Shown: piece by piece, positions 1-8,097 of the stretch
Layout: each line of letters opens with the position of its first letter
How positions within the stretch are numbered: position 1 is the first letter of the stretch
Assembly (NCBI GenBank): GCA_910575835.1
Contig: CAJTGB010000004.1
Location: 1-64,000, forward strand
DNA: 64,000 nt
DNA from: Lachnospiraceae bacterium
Lineage (GTDB): Bacteria > Bacillota > Clostridia > Lachnospirales > Lachnospiraceae
Direction: 5' to 3'
Notes under the pieces: generated by a model
What the model saw: the letters and a program-made list of their open reading frames with translations, nothing else
Database searches by the model: none
What the model was told of the DNA's origin: nothing
Position numbers and translations under genes: made by a program

Positions 1-381
1 ATTCGGGGGTGTAATTTTGTGACATAATGAATACCTCTTTCTTGTGATTTTTATTATATCTCATTAGCCACTCCCGTTACAACTTTAGTATAGCACTTCA
101 GATTCCCTCCGGGAGAAGATAACAGGATGCGGCGCAGAATGTCTATATGGGAAATAAGTTCCTTGCCCTGCGGAAAAGCGAGGTCGCCAAAGTGGCGCCG
201 GACAGGGCAGGAGTCACAGGCAGATCAGCGAGAGGAGGCGAAGGCCGGTATGGAATTTGACCGGGGAGGTTAACAGGTATATTTGCATGGAGACAATGAA
301 CTGCTCGGACTTATTGCGAGGGAGCGGATGCGGCTCTGAACGACAGAGGGGCTGACAAAAATAATGGAGGAGATTAAGAAA
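1..381. other. Leading noncoding stretch
   Basis: I see no gene or known element here. The only clear signal is at its right edge: a GGAGGAG ribosome binding site at about 366-372, which serves the ATG at 382 and is repeated almost identically in front of the paralogue at 898. Confidence 0.5.
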
Positions 382-804
382 ATGAATGTAAACGGAATAG
401 GAGCAGGTTATGCAGTAGCAGGGTATGAAACGAGAAAGGCAGAGAGGAATGCGGCGGGCAGGAATTTTGCTGATGCAATAAACAAAGCAGCACCAAAGAA
501 AGAAACGAATGCTTTCAGACCGGAGAGTTCTGATGAGGTGATGCAGGCATGGGATAAGGCACTTGCGGAAACGGGAGTAAATCCTTTCCCGATGAACCGC
601 ATTTCAACGGCATTGGTACTGCACGTTGAAAGCGGGCAGCAGGGTTTGAGTTCCACATTTTTGGGTGACAGCACAGGCTCCGCAAAGTCAATGGCTGAAA
701 AGATTATACATAGGCTGGAGAATCCGCTGACCCCGGCGGCGAACCCGGATTTTGCAGGGCAGGAATTGATGTTCTATAAAAAGTTCTTAGAGTTTTTGGG
801 ATAG
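382..804 (+). CDS. Small paralogous protein, MNVNGIG family, copy 1
   Basis: This 140-residue protein of unknown function belongs to a four-member family in the first 8 kb. It opens with MNVNGIGAGY followed by a GYETRKAERN motif, shared with the copy at 898. Its middle differs from the other copies, and its end (FYKKFLEFLG) is a weak version of their Lys/Phe-rich terminus. I chose ATG 382 over an in-frame ATG at 364 because AATGGAGGAGATTAAGAAA sits immediately upstream and is also found before the second copy. No signal peptide or membrane segment is visible. It may have been reshuffled, since it lacks the central NVTERMVD-type block of the other copies. Confidence 0.65.
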   Translation: MNVNGIGAGYAVAGYETRKAERNAAGRNFADAINKAAPKKETNAFRPESSDEVMQAWDKALAETGVNPFPMNRISTALVLHVESGQQGLSSTFLGDSTGSAKSMAEKIIHRLENPLTPAANPDFAGQELMFYKKFLEFLG

Positions 805-897
805 TGAAATGCCTGGACTTATTATAAGAGGGCATGGGGGGTCTGAATGACAGAAGAAACGCCAATAAATATTGATAACAATGGAGGATTAAGAAAA

Positions 898-1464
898 ATG
901 AATGTAAACGGAATAGGAGCAGCAGGATACCCGGCGGCAGGGTATGAGACAAGAAGGGCAAGAAGGAATTACGCTGACCAGATGTGTAATATGGTTCCGG
1001 CAACACAGTCATCCGGCGGCACATTTGAGTTACATATTTCAAACGATAAGGACGGAAAGGCAATCGGCTCAATGTGTGGGGCGGATTATTCCCTTACGGT
1101 CTATCAGCCGAAGGACTTTGACCCTGCAAACCCGGTATATAAAGTGAAGGTATGGGATAAAGGCGGAAATGTGACAGAACGCATGGTGGATGTGTCGAAA
1201 GTTGACACAGCGGGCAGCGACTATATAGATATGTTTGCATATTCCAGCCACTTATCGGCAAGCGGGAAATGTCCGGGCGCACAGTCTGCTTTTATAAGGG
1301 CAGGTGCAAATCAGCATGGCGCTGACAATAGGACACATGATGATTTGTTCGGGATGAATGACTGGATCAGCGTTTTAAAGGATGCCATGCAGACGCAGTA
1401 TGATGCCGGGAATCTGAAAGGATATCTGGATTATAAGCAGTTTTGGGATTTTCTGGATAAGTAG
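898..1464 (+). CDS. Small paralogous protein, MNVNGIG family, copy 2 (full length)
   Basis: This 188-residue protein is the best preserved member of the local family and serves as its reference. It has the MNVNGIGAAGY start, a YETRRARRN motif, a central block with NPVYKVKVWDKGGNVTER, a FAYSSHLSASGKCP block and a C-terminus LKGYLDYKQFWDFLDK. Function is unknown. No export signal is visible. An upstream in-frame ATG (847) exists, but the GGAGG site 10 bases before ATG 898 matches that of the first copy and decides the start. A strong terminator follows, in a repeat shared with two other copies. Confidence 0.7.
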   Translation: MNVNGIGAAGYPAAGYETRRARRNYADQMCNMVPATQSSGGTFELHISNDKDGKAIGSMCGADYSLTVYQPKDFDPANPVYKVKVWDKGGNVTERMVDVSKVDTAGSDYIDMFAYSSHLSASGKCPGAQSAFIRAGANQHGADNRTHDDLFGMNDWISVLKDAMQTQYDAGNLKGYLDYKQFWDFLDK

Positions 1465-1490
1465 GATTGCCAATAAAGCACAAACGATAA

Positions 1491-1522
1491 AAGGGAACTG
1501 GCAGAGACAGGCTGGTTCCCTT
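1491..1522 (+). terminator. Terminator in family repeat, copy 1
   Basis: AAGGGAAC at 1491 pairs with GTTCCCTT ending at 1522. The surrounding 54 bases (from AATAAAGCACAAACG) recur at about 5283 and 7401, each time just after a member of the MNVNGIG family. Confidence 0.75.
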
Positions 1523-1553
1523 ATTAAATATCAGTGCGGGGAGGCGGTGGTCA

Positions 1554-1892
1554 ATGGAAAAGGTGAAATGCCCGAAGGCATCGGCGGCGATACCGAGGAT
1601 TTACCGCTTGAAGTTCCAGCGTGACATTTATAAGGATTTGCGGATTCTGGAGAAGAGTATCGGTGAGGGGGATGAGGAAAACTCCAACCTCGATTTATTC
1701 TCTCTGGAGATGTTCGAGAATATCGCCTATACGATGGCGAAACACGCAGACCCGCAGATACCGGGTGAAGTGGATGAATGGCTGGACGGATTCAACACCT
1801 TTTCGATATACCAAGTCCTGCCGCAATTGATAGAACTGTGGGGGTTGAACGTGAAAACGGATGTGGAGGCTAAAAAAACTTCGCCCAACTGA
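1554..1892 (+). CDS. Phage tail assembly chaperone, first part (prophage remnant)
   Basis: This 112-residue acidic protein resembles the small upstream chaperone of Siphovirus-type tail gene pairs, which coat the tape measure protein during tail assembly. The identification rests mainly on arrangement: a second short frame (1861-2064) overlaps its 3' end in the +1 frame, and a tape measure start lies further right. A GGGGAGG site precedes ATG 1554. The overlap contains an A-rich stretch (CTAAAAAAAC), a plausible slip site. No other head or tail genes remain, so this is a relic or a captured fragment. Confidence 0.5.
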   Translation: MEKVKCPKASAAIPRIYRLKFQRDIYKDLRILEKSIGEGDEENSNLDLFSLEMFENIAYTMAKHADPQIPGEVDEWLDGFNTFSIYQVLPQLIELWGLNVKTDVEAKKTSPN

Positions 1893-2064
1893 GCGGGAAA
1901 TGACCACGCCGCTGTTCCTTCTGCGGTGTGTGCAGCTAGGGCTTTCGATGGCTGACTTGGAACTGCTTTCAATAGGATTAATCAATGATATGTACTGTGA
2001 GAGCCGCAATGATTCCTTTTCCTACGCTGTACTGGCTGATCAGGCCGCATATGACGCATTTTGA
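1861..2064 (+). CDS. Phage tail chaperone, frameshift extension
   Basis: The 67-residue frame reads RPTEREMTTPLFLLRC and GLSMADLELLSIGLINDMY, typical of the second half of tail chaperone pairs. It lies +1 relative to the preceding gene and its ATG has no ribosome binding site. It is therefore more likely made as a fusion through frameshifting at the run of seven A bases near 1872 than as a separate protein. Expression is doubtful in this broken prophage context. It is followed by a weak inverted repeat (2072-2112). Confidence 0.5.
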   Translation: MWRLKKLRPTEREMTTPLFLLRCVQLGLSMADLELLSIGLINDMYCESRNDSFSYAVLADQAAYDAF

Positions 2065-2071
2065 TTGAAAA

Positions 2072-2112
2072 ACAGCCTTTTTCTGCTATGATTGGTAGTG
2101 GAAAAGGGCTGT
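2072..2112. terminator. Possible bidirectional hairpin
   Basis: ACAGCC followed by a T run pairs with an A run and GGGCTGT at the right side. It separates the phage remnant from the lipoprotein gene. Confidence 0.35.
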
Positions 2113-2154
2113 AAGTATGACTTACAAGTCGCAATTTATCGGAGGAAAACATTC

Positions 2155-2727
2155 ATGAAAAAGATTACTTCAATGATTGGTATTATAATTTTTTTATTCC
2201 TTATAACATCATGTAACCATAAAGATGTTGAAGATATTTCTGCTGATACAACTCAGCAGGTAGAAGAAACTAAAAATCAACATATTGAATCGCAGGAAAT
2301 TATTGAAACAGATTCTTTGAGTTGGCTTGAAATTACAGAGGATGGAGTTAATGAGGAACTTTATTTGGAAAATTTAGATGCAGAAGTATTAGAAGCAGTT
2401 GCTACGAAACTTCGAGCATTAGTTGAAGAAGAAGTCGAAGCAGAGCGGGAAAATCCAGAAATAGTGATAACTGAAGGTTGGACAAGGGTATTTGACAGTG
2501 AACAATATAATGAAGTGCTGAATATGGGTGAGTCGGCTATGAAGCCGTTATATTGGATTATCTACAAAAGTCCGAATGCGGGAATGTATGAATATATTTG
2601 TGCAACTGCATTATATGAATTGTCTGGTTATGATTTCACAAATGAGGATGGGAGTCTTACATGGGTCAATTCCAAAGAATTTCTTGATAGATTCAATGAA
2701 AAAATTTTAAGCGATAGAAAAAGATAA
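2155..2727 (+). CDS. Predicted lipoprotein of unknown function
   Basis: The 190-residue product starts with a lipoprotein signal: MKK, a hydrophobic stretch and the lipobox ITSC with Cys at residue 20. It should be lipid-anchored outside the membrane. The mature part is strongly acidic (many Glu) and carries a block NMGESAMKPLYWIIYKS near residue 125. I do not recognise a family. ATG 2155 follows GGAGGAAAAC and is preferred to an upstream in-frame start. The gene is AT-richer than its neighbours, suggesting separate acquisition. Its own terminator has been split by the insertion sequence at 2800. Confidence 0.65.
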   Translation: MKKITSMIGIIIFLFLITSCNHKDVEDISADTTQQVEETKNQHIESQEIIETDSLSWLEITEDGVNEELYLENLDAEVLEAVATKLRALVEEEVEAERENPEIVITEGWTRVFDSEQYNEVLNMGESAMKPLYWIIYKSPNAGMYEYICATALYELSGYDFTNEDGSLTWVNSKEFLDRFNEKILSDRKR

Positions 2728-2791
2728 CTTCTCATTTGCAGGGCTGATACAACAGCAGAAAAATAGAATAGAATTCTTACATAGGCACTTG

Positions 2792-2799
2792 CCATAACA
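2792..2799. repeat. Target site duplication, left copy (CCATAACA)
   Basis: Identical to 4792-4799. Together they prove a simple transposition into the loop of a terminator. Confidence 0.9.
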
Positions 2800-2822
2800 G
2801 GTTCTTTCTGAACTTTGGGTAT

Positions 2823-2867
2823 AATCAATAAATGAGACAGGATTTACACCTGTCTTATTTATTGATT
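2823..2867. repeat. Inverted repeat inside IS left end
   Basis: A 19-base arm starting AATCAATAAAT pairs with the arm ending ATTTATTGATT across a 7-base loop. It is likely to shield the transposase gene from outside transcription. Confidence 0.7.
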
Positions 2868-2931
2868 TATTACTTCTCATATTTGGGTATTTGTGTTATA
2901 ATAGAGACATCAAAATGAGAGGTAAACACAA

Positions 2932-4721
2932 ATGAAATATTCCCCTTCCTCAGATAATTCGCTGCTATACGGTAAGAACCAATTCATATACAGAACAGAA
3001 GAAACGGATGACAGGATTGACATTTTCCTGAAATCATCTGTCCATAGTTGTAAGTGCCCGCTCTGCGGAACAAGATCTTCGGATCTACATGCCACTTACG
3101 AACGGACCTTGCAGGATGTCCCTATACGATGTAAGCCAACGTATGTCCATGTGAATGTTTTCAAATATGACTGTGTAAACACTGAATGCCGCCAGAAAGT
3201 ATTTATGGAGCCGTTGTCCTTTGCATCTGCTTCCCAGGTTCGGACAGATTCCTTAAACGCATTGGTCCTGGCCATGGCAATGTTCATGAGTAATGAAGGA
3301 GCCAGCACTGTTCTGTCACTTATGGGTGTCGCTATAAGCAACGATACCATCCAACGTTTGTATGACAGGATTGAATTCAAAGATGACCCTGATGTGGAAG
3401 CTGTTGGAATTGACGACGTAGCCATGAGAAAAGGTCAAAAGTATGCGACGGCAATTTATGACCTGAAGGACCACCACATGATCGCCCTGTTGGAAGGAAG
3501 GGATGGCGCCCCATTGAAGGAATGGTTAAAAGGCCATAAGAAGATCCGGCTGGTCGCAAGGGATCGGGCCAGTGCATATGCATCTGCGATCAGTGAGGTG
3601 CTGCCGGAGTGTACGCAGGTTGCGGACCGTTTTCACCTGATGCAGAATCTGCTGGATAAGATGAAGGACATCTTCAAAAACGAAATACCTGCTACTATAT
3701 TCATAAAGGACGGAGCTGTGTTGGACAAGGCCCCCGAAAAGGAAGTCAGGGAGAAGGGGTTTGACGGGAATCTGCTGGATGGTATTTCCTATGATAATTC
3801 GCCACCGGTTGATGAAGATGGAGCTGAAATTGAATTCAAGAGCAAGAAGCGGAACCTCAACAGCAAGCAGTATAAGAAGAATGCCTGTAACAGGGAAAAA
3901 AACAGCAATTGATACGTGACATTCAGCTGTTTTGGGACGGCCTGCCAAAGAAGAAGATCAGCCTGGTGTGCCGGGAGTATGGCATTGCAAGGCATACAGC
4001 GGAAAAATATGTTTCCATGACAGATGACCAGATCAACGGGATGGATGCACCCAAGGACTATAAAACCAGGAAACGTGCCGGGAATGGTTTCGTAAATATC
4101 ATATATAAAATGATGGCGGATGGATACGATGATGAGATCATATACCAATATCTCCGGAAATCCGGGGTGTCGACTTCGCGTAATACATTGTTTGATTACA
4201 TGAAAGCCATCAGCAGGGAAAACTTTCCGGATCGAAAAAGAATGTATGGCATGAGGCTCATGGATAAAAGATATCCTGATGATGTAATTGTCATCAGGCG
4301 GAATGAATTATTAAGACACATCCTGACAATAGATCCGAAGAAAGAAAAGGACAAGGTCATTTCTGGAAACCTGGAGATCATTAAGAAGAAGTTCCCAATG
4401 GTCACATGGGTTGCAGATACATTCCATGAGTTCCACGGGATACTGATGGGTGACGAACCTGAGGAAATAGATAGATATATCGAGAAATATGCTGATACGG
4501 AACTGTCCTCTTTCTGTAATAGTTTAAAAAAAGATATCTCTTCGGTCAGGAATGCGATATCCATGGACGTGAGCTCTGGGTTTGTCGAAGGGAACAACAA
4601 CAAATTTAAACTCATCAAGCGTATGGTATATGGCAGGTCTAAGATTGTCAACCTGACCAAAAAATGCAAGCTCGCTTTTCTGATCAAAACTAAAGATTTT
4701 ACCCTTATGGATCTGATATAA
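2932..4721 (+). CDS. ISL3 family transposase, split by a -1 frameshift
   Basis: The first frame (2932-3912) carries a zinc-ribbon-like start (CPLCGTRS) and the first two catalytic acids of a DDE domain (IDDVA near residue 161, VARDRASAYA with Asp 211). The second frame (from about 3902 to 4721) carries the matching glutamate in GFVEGNNNKFKLIKRM. The frames are joined at A_AAA_AAC (3897-3903), a textbook -1 slippery heptamer whose codon phase is right for the first frame. A fusion of about 595 residues is therefore possible. If no shift occurs, the first frame ends at 3912 and the protein lacks its glutamate, so it should be inactive. Mutation of a poly-A run is the alternative. Confidence 0.8.
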
Positions 4722-4757
4722 ATTAAGCCGTCAGAACACTTATCTGACGGCTTAATT
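4721..4757 (+). terminator. Terminator of the IS transposase
   Basis: AATTAAGCCGTCAGA pairs perfectly with TCTGACGGCTTAATT across a 7-base loop, starting right at the transposase stop codon. Confidence 0.8.
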
Positions 4758-4799
4758 GCGGTGCTGTCATACCCAAAGTTCAGAAAGAACCCCATAACA

Positions 4800-4815
4800 G
4801 CAGGTGTCTTTTTTT
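4800..4815 (+). terminator. Right half of a terminator interrupted by the IS
   Basis: GCAGGTGTC plus seven T bases is complementary (with G-U pairs) to GGCACTTGC at 2784-2792. Removing the IS gives a normal terminator with CATAACA as its loop for the lipoprotein gene. Confidence 0.6.
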
Positions 4816-4870
4816 ACGCATTTTTTCAGGGAGCCTTTTGGCTTCCTTTTTTCGTGGGGAGGTGCTTTGG

Positions 4871-5011
4871 GTGGGAGCGTCAAGGATACAGGGCATTACG
4901 GTGGAGATCGGCGGCGACACCACAAAGCTGACCGCCGCGCTGAAAGGGGTAAACGGGGAGATACGCACCACGCAGTCACAGCAGAGAAAAGGTAGACCCG
5001 GAAAACTGTGA
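4871..5011 (+). pseudogene. Phage tail tape measure protein, N-terminal fragment
   Basis: From GTG 4871 (GGGGAGG upstream) the frame reads SRIQGITVEIGGDTTKLTAA and then LKGVNGEIRTTQ, the conserved start of tape measure proteins of clostridial siphophages. After about 37 residues the reading frame runs into a member of the MNVNGIG family and ends. Normal tape measure proteins are hundreds to over a thousand residues long. This is a deletion junction, and it fits with the tail chaperone remnant at 1554. Confidence 0.65.
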
Positions 5012-5264
5012 TACGGCTGAGATGTATGCGTACACCGCTAATCTGAAAGAAAGCGGGAAAGGCAGTTTTGAGGATACGGTTCTGAAAGCAGCAGTCGCTA
5101 AAGCTGTGAAAAATGCGGAGCAGAGAAGCGCGGGTTCATGGAGCTTTTCGGAAAAGACGGATTGGGTGAAAATTGTAAATGATATCATGCAGTCCGAGTA
5201 CCAATATGGGGATTTGAAGGGCTACATGGAGTGGAAGAAGTTCTTGGGATTTTTGGAGAAGTAG
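4989..5264 (+). pseudogene. MNVNGIG family, copy 3, 5'-truncated
   Basis: The frame beginning KVDPENCDTAEMYAYTANL matches the middle of copies 2 and 4 (KVDPNNCDEIEMFAYSSHL) and runs to the conserved LKGYMEWKKFLGFLEK terminus. The N-terminal half has been replaced by the tape measure fragment in another frame. An ATG at 5022 lies inside, but no convincing ribosome binding site precedes it. Confidence 0.6.
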
Positions 5265-5300
5265 ACCATTCAGATTTATTACATAAAGCACAAACGATAA

Positions 5301-5332
5301 AAGGGAACTGGCAGAGACAGGCTGGTTCCCTT
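5301..5332 (+). terminator. Terminator in family repeat, copy 2
   Basis: AAGGGAAC pairs with GTTCCCTT. The flanking repeat and the following GTGGGGAGGCGGTGG are nearly identical to those after copy 2 of the family at 1464. Confidence 0.75.
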
Positions 5333-5451
5333 GTTCCATATCAGTGTGGGGAGGCGGTGGCATATGGAGTGATCGGATACCAGCACTGCGGAAAACTGGT
5401 AAGGCTGTACTGCGGACCGGACGTGTGGGACACAGGGCACTAAAAAATTAT

Positions 5452-6315
5452 TTATTCAGCGCAAAGCTCGACCAGTACAATTTCCGGGCGGTTATTGAAG
5501 CGGAACGGTATGATGCTGTTGCCAATGCCGCGGCTGACAACCATGTCCGTGCTGCCTGCCGTATACAGCCCTGCATCATATTTGGGGAACAGCCCCTGAT
5601 CGGGTGCAACCAGCCCGCCGATGAAGGGCAGACGGAACTGGCCGCCATGTGTATGGCCGCTTAAGACTAAACCAATACCGCAGTCTGTATAAGTTTCAAA
5701 CAGCTCAGGGCGGTGGGAGAGCAGGATCGTGTAGCTGCCTTCGCTGCCGGTCAGGGATTCTAATTTTGTGCCAGCCATAGAAGGCGCTTCCCCGAACATA
5801 TCACCCTTAACTGTAAAATCGGGATCGGAAAGCCCGATAAGCATAATCTTTCCACCATCCCGTTCCAGCCATACGGTTTTGTCTTCAAGTACAGTCACGC
5901 CAGCCGTTTCAAGGCCGTTTCTGAGCCGTTCATACTCTGTCAGGCGGGCTTCATGGTTGCCTGTCACATAGTAAACGGGTGCGATCTGGACGGCCTTTTT
6001 TGCAAAGGCAAGGGCTGTGTCTATGTCTGTATGCGTAGAATCTACAAGATCCCCGGTTATCACAATAATGTCCGGCCTGCTTTCGGACAGCATCCGCAGC
6101 AGCGTGGAGTTATCCTTTCCCAATTCGGCATTATGAAGGTCGGACACCTGTGCGATACGGAACCCGGAAAAGGCAGGAGGGATTCGGCTGCTGGAAATGG
6201 CAACGGTGCTTACCATCAGCGCAGTGTTCCCCCATACTGTCCATATGGCCAGAGCCAGCAGCACGGATACCATGCAGAATGCGGCTGTCTTTTTTGGAGA
6301 AAATCTTTTTTTCAT
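5452..6315 (-). CDS. Membrane-anchored metallophosphoesterase
   Basis: This 287-residue protein has an N-terminal membrane anchor (residues about 10-32) followed by a calcineurin-like phosphoesterase domain of the YkuE/YaeI type. The metal-binding motifs are visible in order: DLHNAE, GDLVDS, GNHEAR, LLSHRPE and GHTHGGQ. It should act at the membrane as a di-metal phosphoesterase. The substrate is unknown, although relatives act on phospholipid or UDP-sugar-lipid phosphates. ATG 6315 is preceded on its strand by GGGTG. It stands alone and opposes the preceding genes. Confidence 0.85.
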   Translation of the reverse strand: MKKRFSPKKTAAFCMVSVLLALAIWTVWGNTALMVSTVAISSSRIPPAFSGFRIAQVSDLHNAELGKDNSTLLRMLSESRPDIIVITGDLVDSTHTDIDTALAFAKKAVQIAPVYYVTGNHEARLTEYERLRNGLETAGVTVLEDKTVWLERDGGKIMLIGLSDPDFTVKGDMFGEAPSMAGTKLESLTGSEGSYTILLSHRPELFETYTDCGIGLVLSGHTHGGQFRLPFIGGLVAPDQGLFPKYDAGLYTAGSTDMVVSRGIGNSIIPFRFNNRPEIVLVELCAE

Positions 6316-6372
6316 TTCTTTTTCACCCCGTTTCCACTGTTATGCCTCTGTATAGACAGGGGCTTCCCAGCA

Positions 6373-6699
6373 TTACATTAAATGCGTGTCGCTCCAGCTT
6401 TTCATATCCTTCAAAATAGGGATGAAACTTTTTCCAAGGTCAGTCAGGGAATACTCCACCTTTGGCGGCACTTCCTGATAGATATAGCGGGAGATGAAGC
6501 CGTCCTGTTCCAGTTCGCGGAGCTGCTTGGTGAGGGTGGACTGCGTGATGTCCCCAAGCCTCCGCCTCAGTTCCCCGAACCTCTGCACTTCATATTCCGC
6601 GATGTACCATAATATCGTTATCTTCCATTTCCCGCTCAGGATGTTCTGTACTCTGACCATAGCCGCGCATTGGGGCAGCGGCGCTTTCATATTGCTCAT
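6373..6699 (-). CDS. HxlR family transcriptional regulator 1
   Basis: The 108-residue winged-helix protein has the HxlR signature: an early Cys (QCAAM), LSGKWKITILWYI, RFGELRRRL, STLTKQLRELEQDGFISR and PPKVEYSLTDLG. Such dimers bind palindromes near their own promoter and often sense aldehydes, oxidants or antibiotics. The start MSNMKAPLP at 6699 has an AAGGAGG site. An upstream in-frame ATG is less likely. A perfect 14-bp palindrome TGATACCGGTATCA lies at 6765-6778 in the divergent promoter region, a candidate operator. Confidence 0.85.
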   Translation of the reverse strand: MSNMKAPLPQCAAMVRVQNILSGKWKITILWYIAEYEVQRFGELRRRLGDITQSTLTKQLRELEQDGFISRYIYQEVPPKVEYSLTDLGKSFIPILKDMKSWSDTHLM

Positions 6700-6764
6700 G
6701 TGGTTCCCTCCTTTTGCCAGCATTATACTATATCCGCTCTTTCAGTTCAAGGTACTATGTTTTT

Positions 6765-6778
6765 TGATACCGGTATCA
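6765..6778. promoter_or_regulatory. Palindrome, candidate HxlR operator
   Basis: TGATACCGGTATCA is perfectly self-complementary and sits between HxlR 1 and the divergent reading frame at 6873. The related AAATACCGGTTTT occurs near 7980 beside HxlR 2. Confidence 0.45.
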
Positions 6779-6872
6779 TTTTTTACACTATAAACGAAAA
6801 AAGACAGTACTTTTCTTTTTCCTGCCAGTTGTTATAATGTGATTCAAGAAAGGAGGCGGACGAGATAAACAC

Positions 6873-7340
6873 ATGGGCAATGTCAGGAATACACAGAGCA
6901 AGGGCATCACGCTGTACATACCAAACCCGGAGGATGGCGAGGCAATCGGTTCAATGGGAGACCATAACAGTTTCGCCACCGTGTATAAGACAAAGAATTT
7001 TGACCCGGCAAATCCGGTGTATAAAGTGAAAGCGTAGGATGCGGCAGGAAACGTGACAGAAAGGCTGGTTGACATTTCAAAGGTTGACCCAAACAACTGC
7101 GATGAAATTGAGATGTTCGCATATTCCAGTCATCTGACTGCCAGTGGTAAGTGTCCGACTGCACAGAAATCATTTATGGGAGCGAAATCCAACCATGACA
7201 GCGAAAAGGGCGGCGGCAATTTATTTGATAAGGAAAACTGGATGGATATTGTTAAGGAGATTATGCAGATGCAGTTCCATGCGGGAAACTTAAAGGGCTA
7301 TCTGGATTATAAGCAGTTTTGGGACTTCATGGATAAGTAA
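6873..7340 (+). pseudogene. MNVNGIG family, copy 4, with in-frame amber codon
   Basis: From ATG 6873 (AGGAGG upstream) the frame aligns with copy 2 from the point after its N-terminal segment, through NPVYKVKA, to LKGYLDYKQFWDFMDK at 7340. At 7035-7037 a TAG replaces the TGG for the conserved Trp of the VWDKGGNVTER block (here A-stop-DAAGNVTER). This is a single-base nonsense change, so the gene is probably dead unless the amber codon is read through. The N-terminal MNVNGIG segment is also missing. The rest is remarkably well conserved, so the mutation looks recent. Confidence 0.7.
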
Positions 7341-7419
7341 ACCATGCAGGATTTATTGCATAAGTGGTTCTTTATATATCTGAACCATACGAAGAAAACC
7401 AATAAAGCACAAACGATAA

Positions 7420-7451
7420 AAGGGAACCGGCAGGGATAGGCTGGTTCCCTT
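7420..7451 (+). terminator. Terminator in family repeat, copy 3
   Basis: AAGGGAACC pairs with GGTTCCCTT in the third copy of the repeat that follows the MNVNGIG genes. A compensatory T-to-C change keeps the stem, so the structure has been under selection. Confidence 0.75.
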
Positions 7452-7536
7452 ATTGTATACCAATGAAGAAAGACGGCTGCCAGAGCAAGTGAAGCATCTT
7501 TTTCTGTACGGATTTTTAGCAATACAAATGGATACC

Positions 7537-7911
7537 CTACTTTTCCTCCTCCGGCGCAAGCCTGGGACGGCACAGGTGTACTTCGCTCCATTCCTTCATC
7601 TGTTCCAGGATGGGGACGAAGCTCTCGGCCAGCTCCGTAAGGGTATATTCCACCTTGGGCGGTATCTCCTGGTAAATCTGGCGGTTGATCCAGCCATCGT
7701 TTTCCAGTTCCCGGAGCTGCTTTGTCAGCGTTGACTTCGTGATCTCGTCTCCGATCCTCCTTTGTAGCTCCCCGAACCTCTGGACCTTATATACAGCGAT
7801 ATACCACACAATGAGAATCTTCCATTTTCCACCGAGGATGGACTGCAGGGTGGTCATCGGGACGCAGCTTGCCATCAGGCTCTGGCTGCGGGAAAATTTG
7901 TTGTCAGCCAT
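7537..7911 (-). CDS. HxlR family transcriptional regulator 2
   Basis: This 124-residue HxlR protein is a close relative of the one at 6699: LGGKWKILIVWYI, RFGELQRRIGD, STLTKQLRELENDGW and PPKVEYTLTELA, with an early conserved Cys. It starts at ATG 7911 behind AGGAGG. It diverges from the DUF1934-metK operon, whose first gene begins at 8098. The 187-bp gap contains an AAAGACAGTACTT element also present near HxlR 1. The obvious inference is that it controls itself and the operon. Confidence 0.85.
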   Translation of the reverse strand: MADNKFSRSQSLMASCVPMTTLQSILGGKWKILIVWYIAVYKVQRFGELQRRIGDEITKSTLTKQLRELENDGWINRQIYQEIPPKVEYTLTELAESFVPILEQMKEWSEVHLCRPRLAPEEEK

Positions 7912-8097
7912 AGAAAAGACCTCCTTTACATGGGGAAATTATACCGTATTTTGCGCCTGTTATCAAGATAGTGTATTTTTAAATACCGGTTTTTCAAAAG
8001 ATACCAGGTGTTAAAAATACGTCCAGGACCATTAAAAGACAGTACTTGTTATATCCATTTTTTCGTTTTAGACTGTGCTTGAACGGAGGCGAAAGGG

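Larger units (their letters stand above)
2800..4791 (+). mobile_element. ISL3-type insertion sequence with intact ends
   Basis: The 1992-bp element has perfect 23-bp terminal inverted repeats (2800-2822 and 4769-4791, beginning GGTTCTTTCTGAAC) and an 8-bp target duplication CCATAACA at 2792-2799 and 4792-4799, as expected for the ISL3 family. A long inverted repeat just inside the left end (2823-2867) probably blocks read-in transcription. A strong terminator (4721-4757) follows the transposase. The single transposase is split into two frames. Confidence 0.92.

Noticed and set aside
5231-5443. Open frame VAYGVIGYQHCGKLVRLYCG downstream of family copy 3
   Set aside because: It lies in the repeat after the terminator, has no partner gene and no recognisable family; too weak to call.
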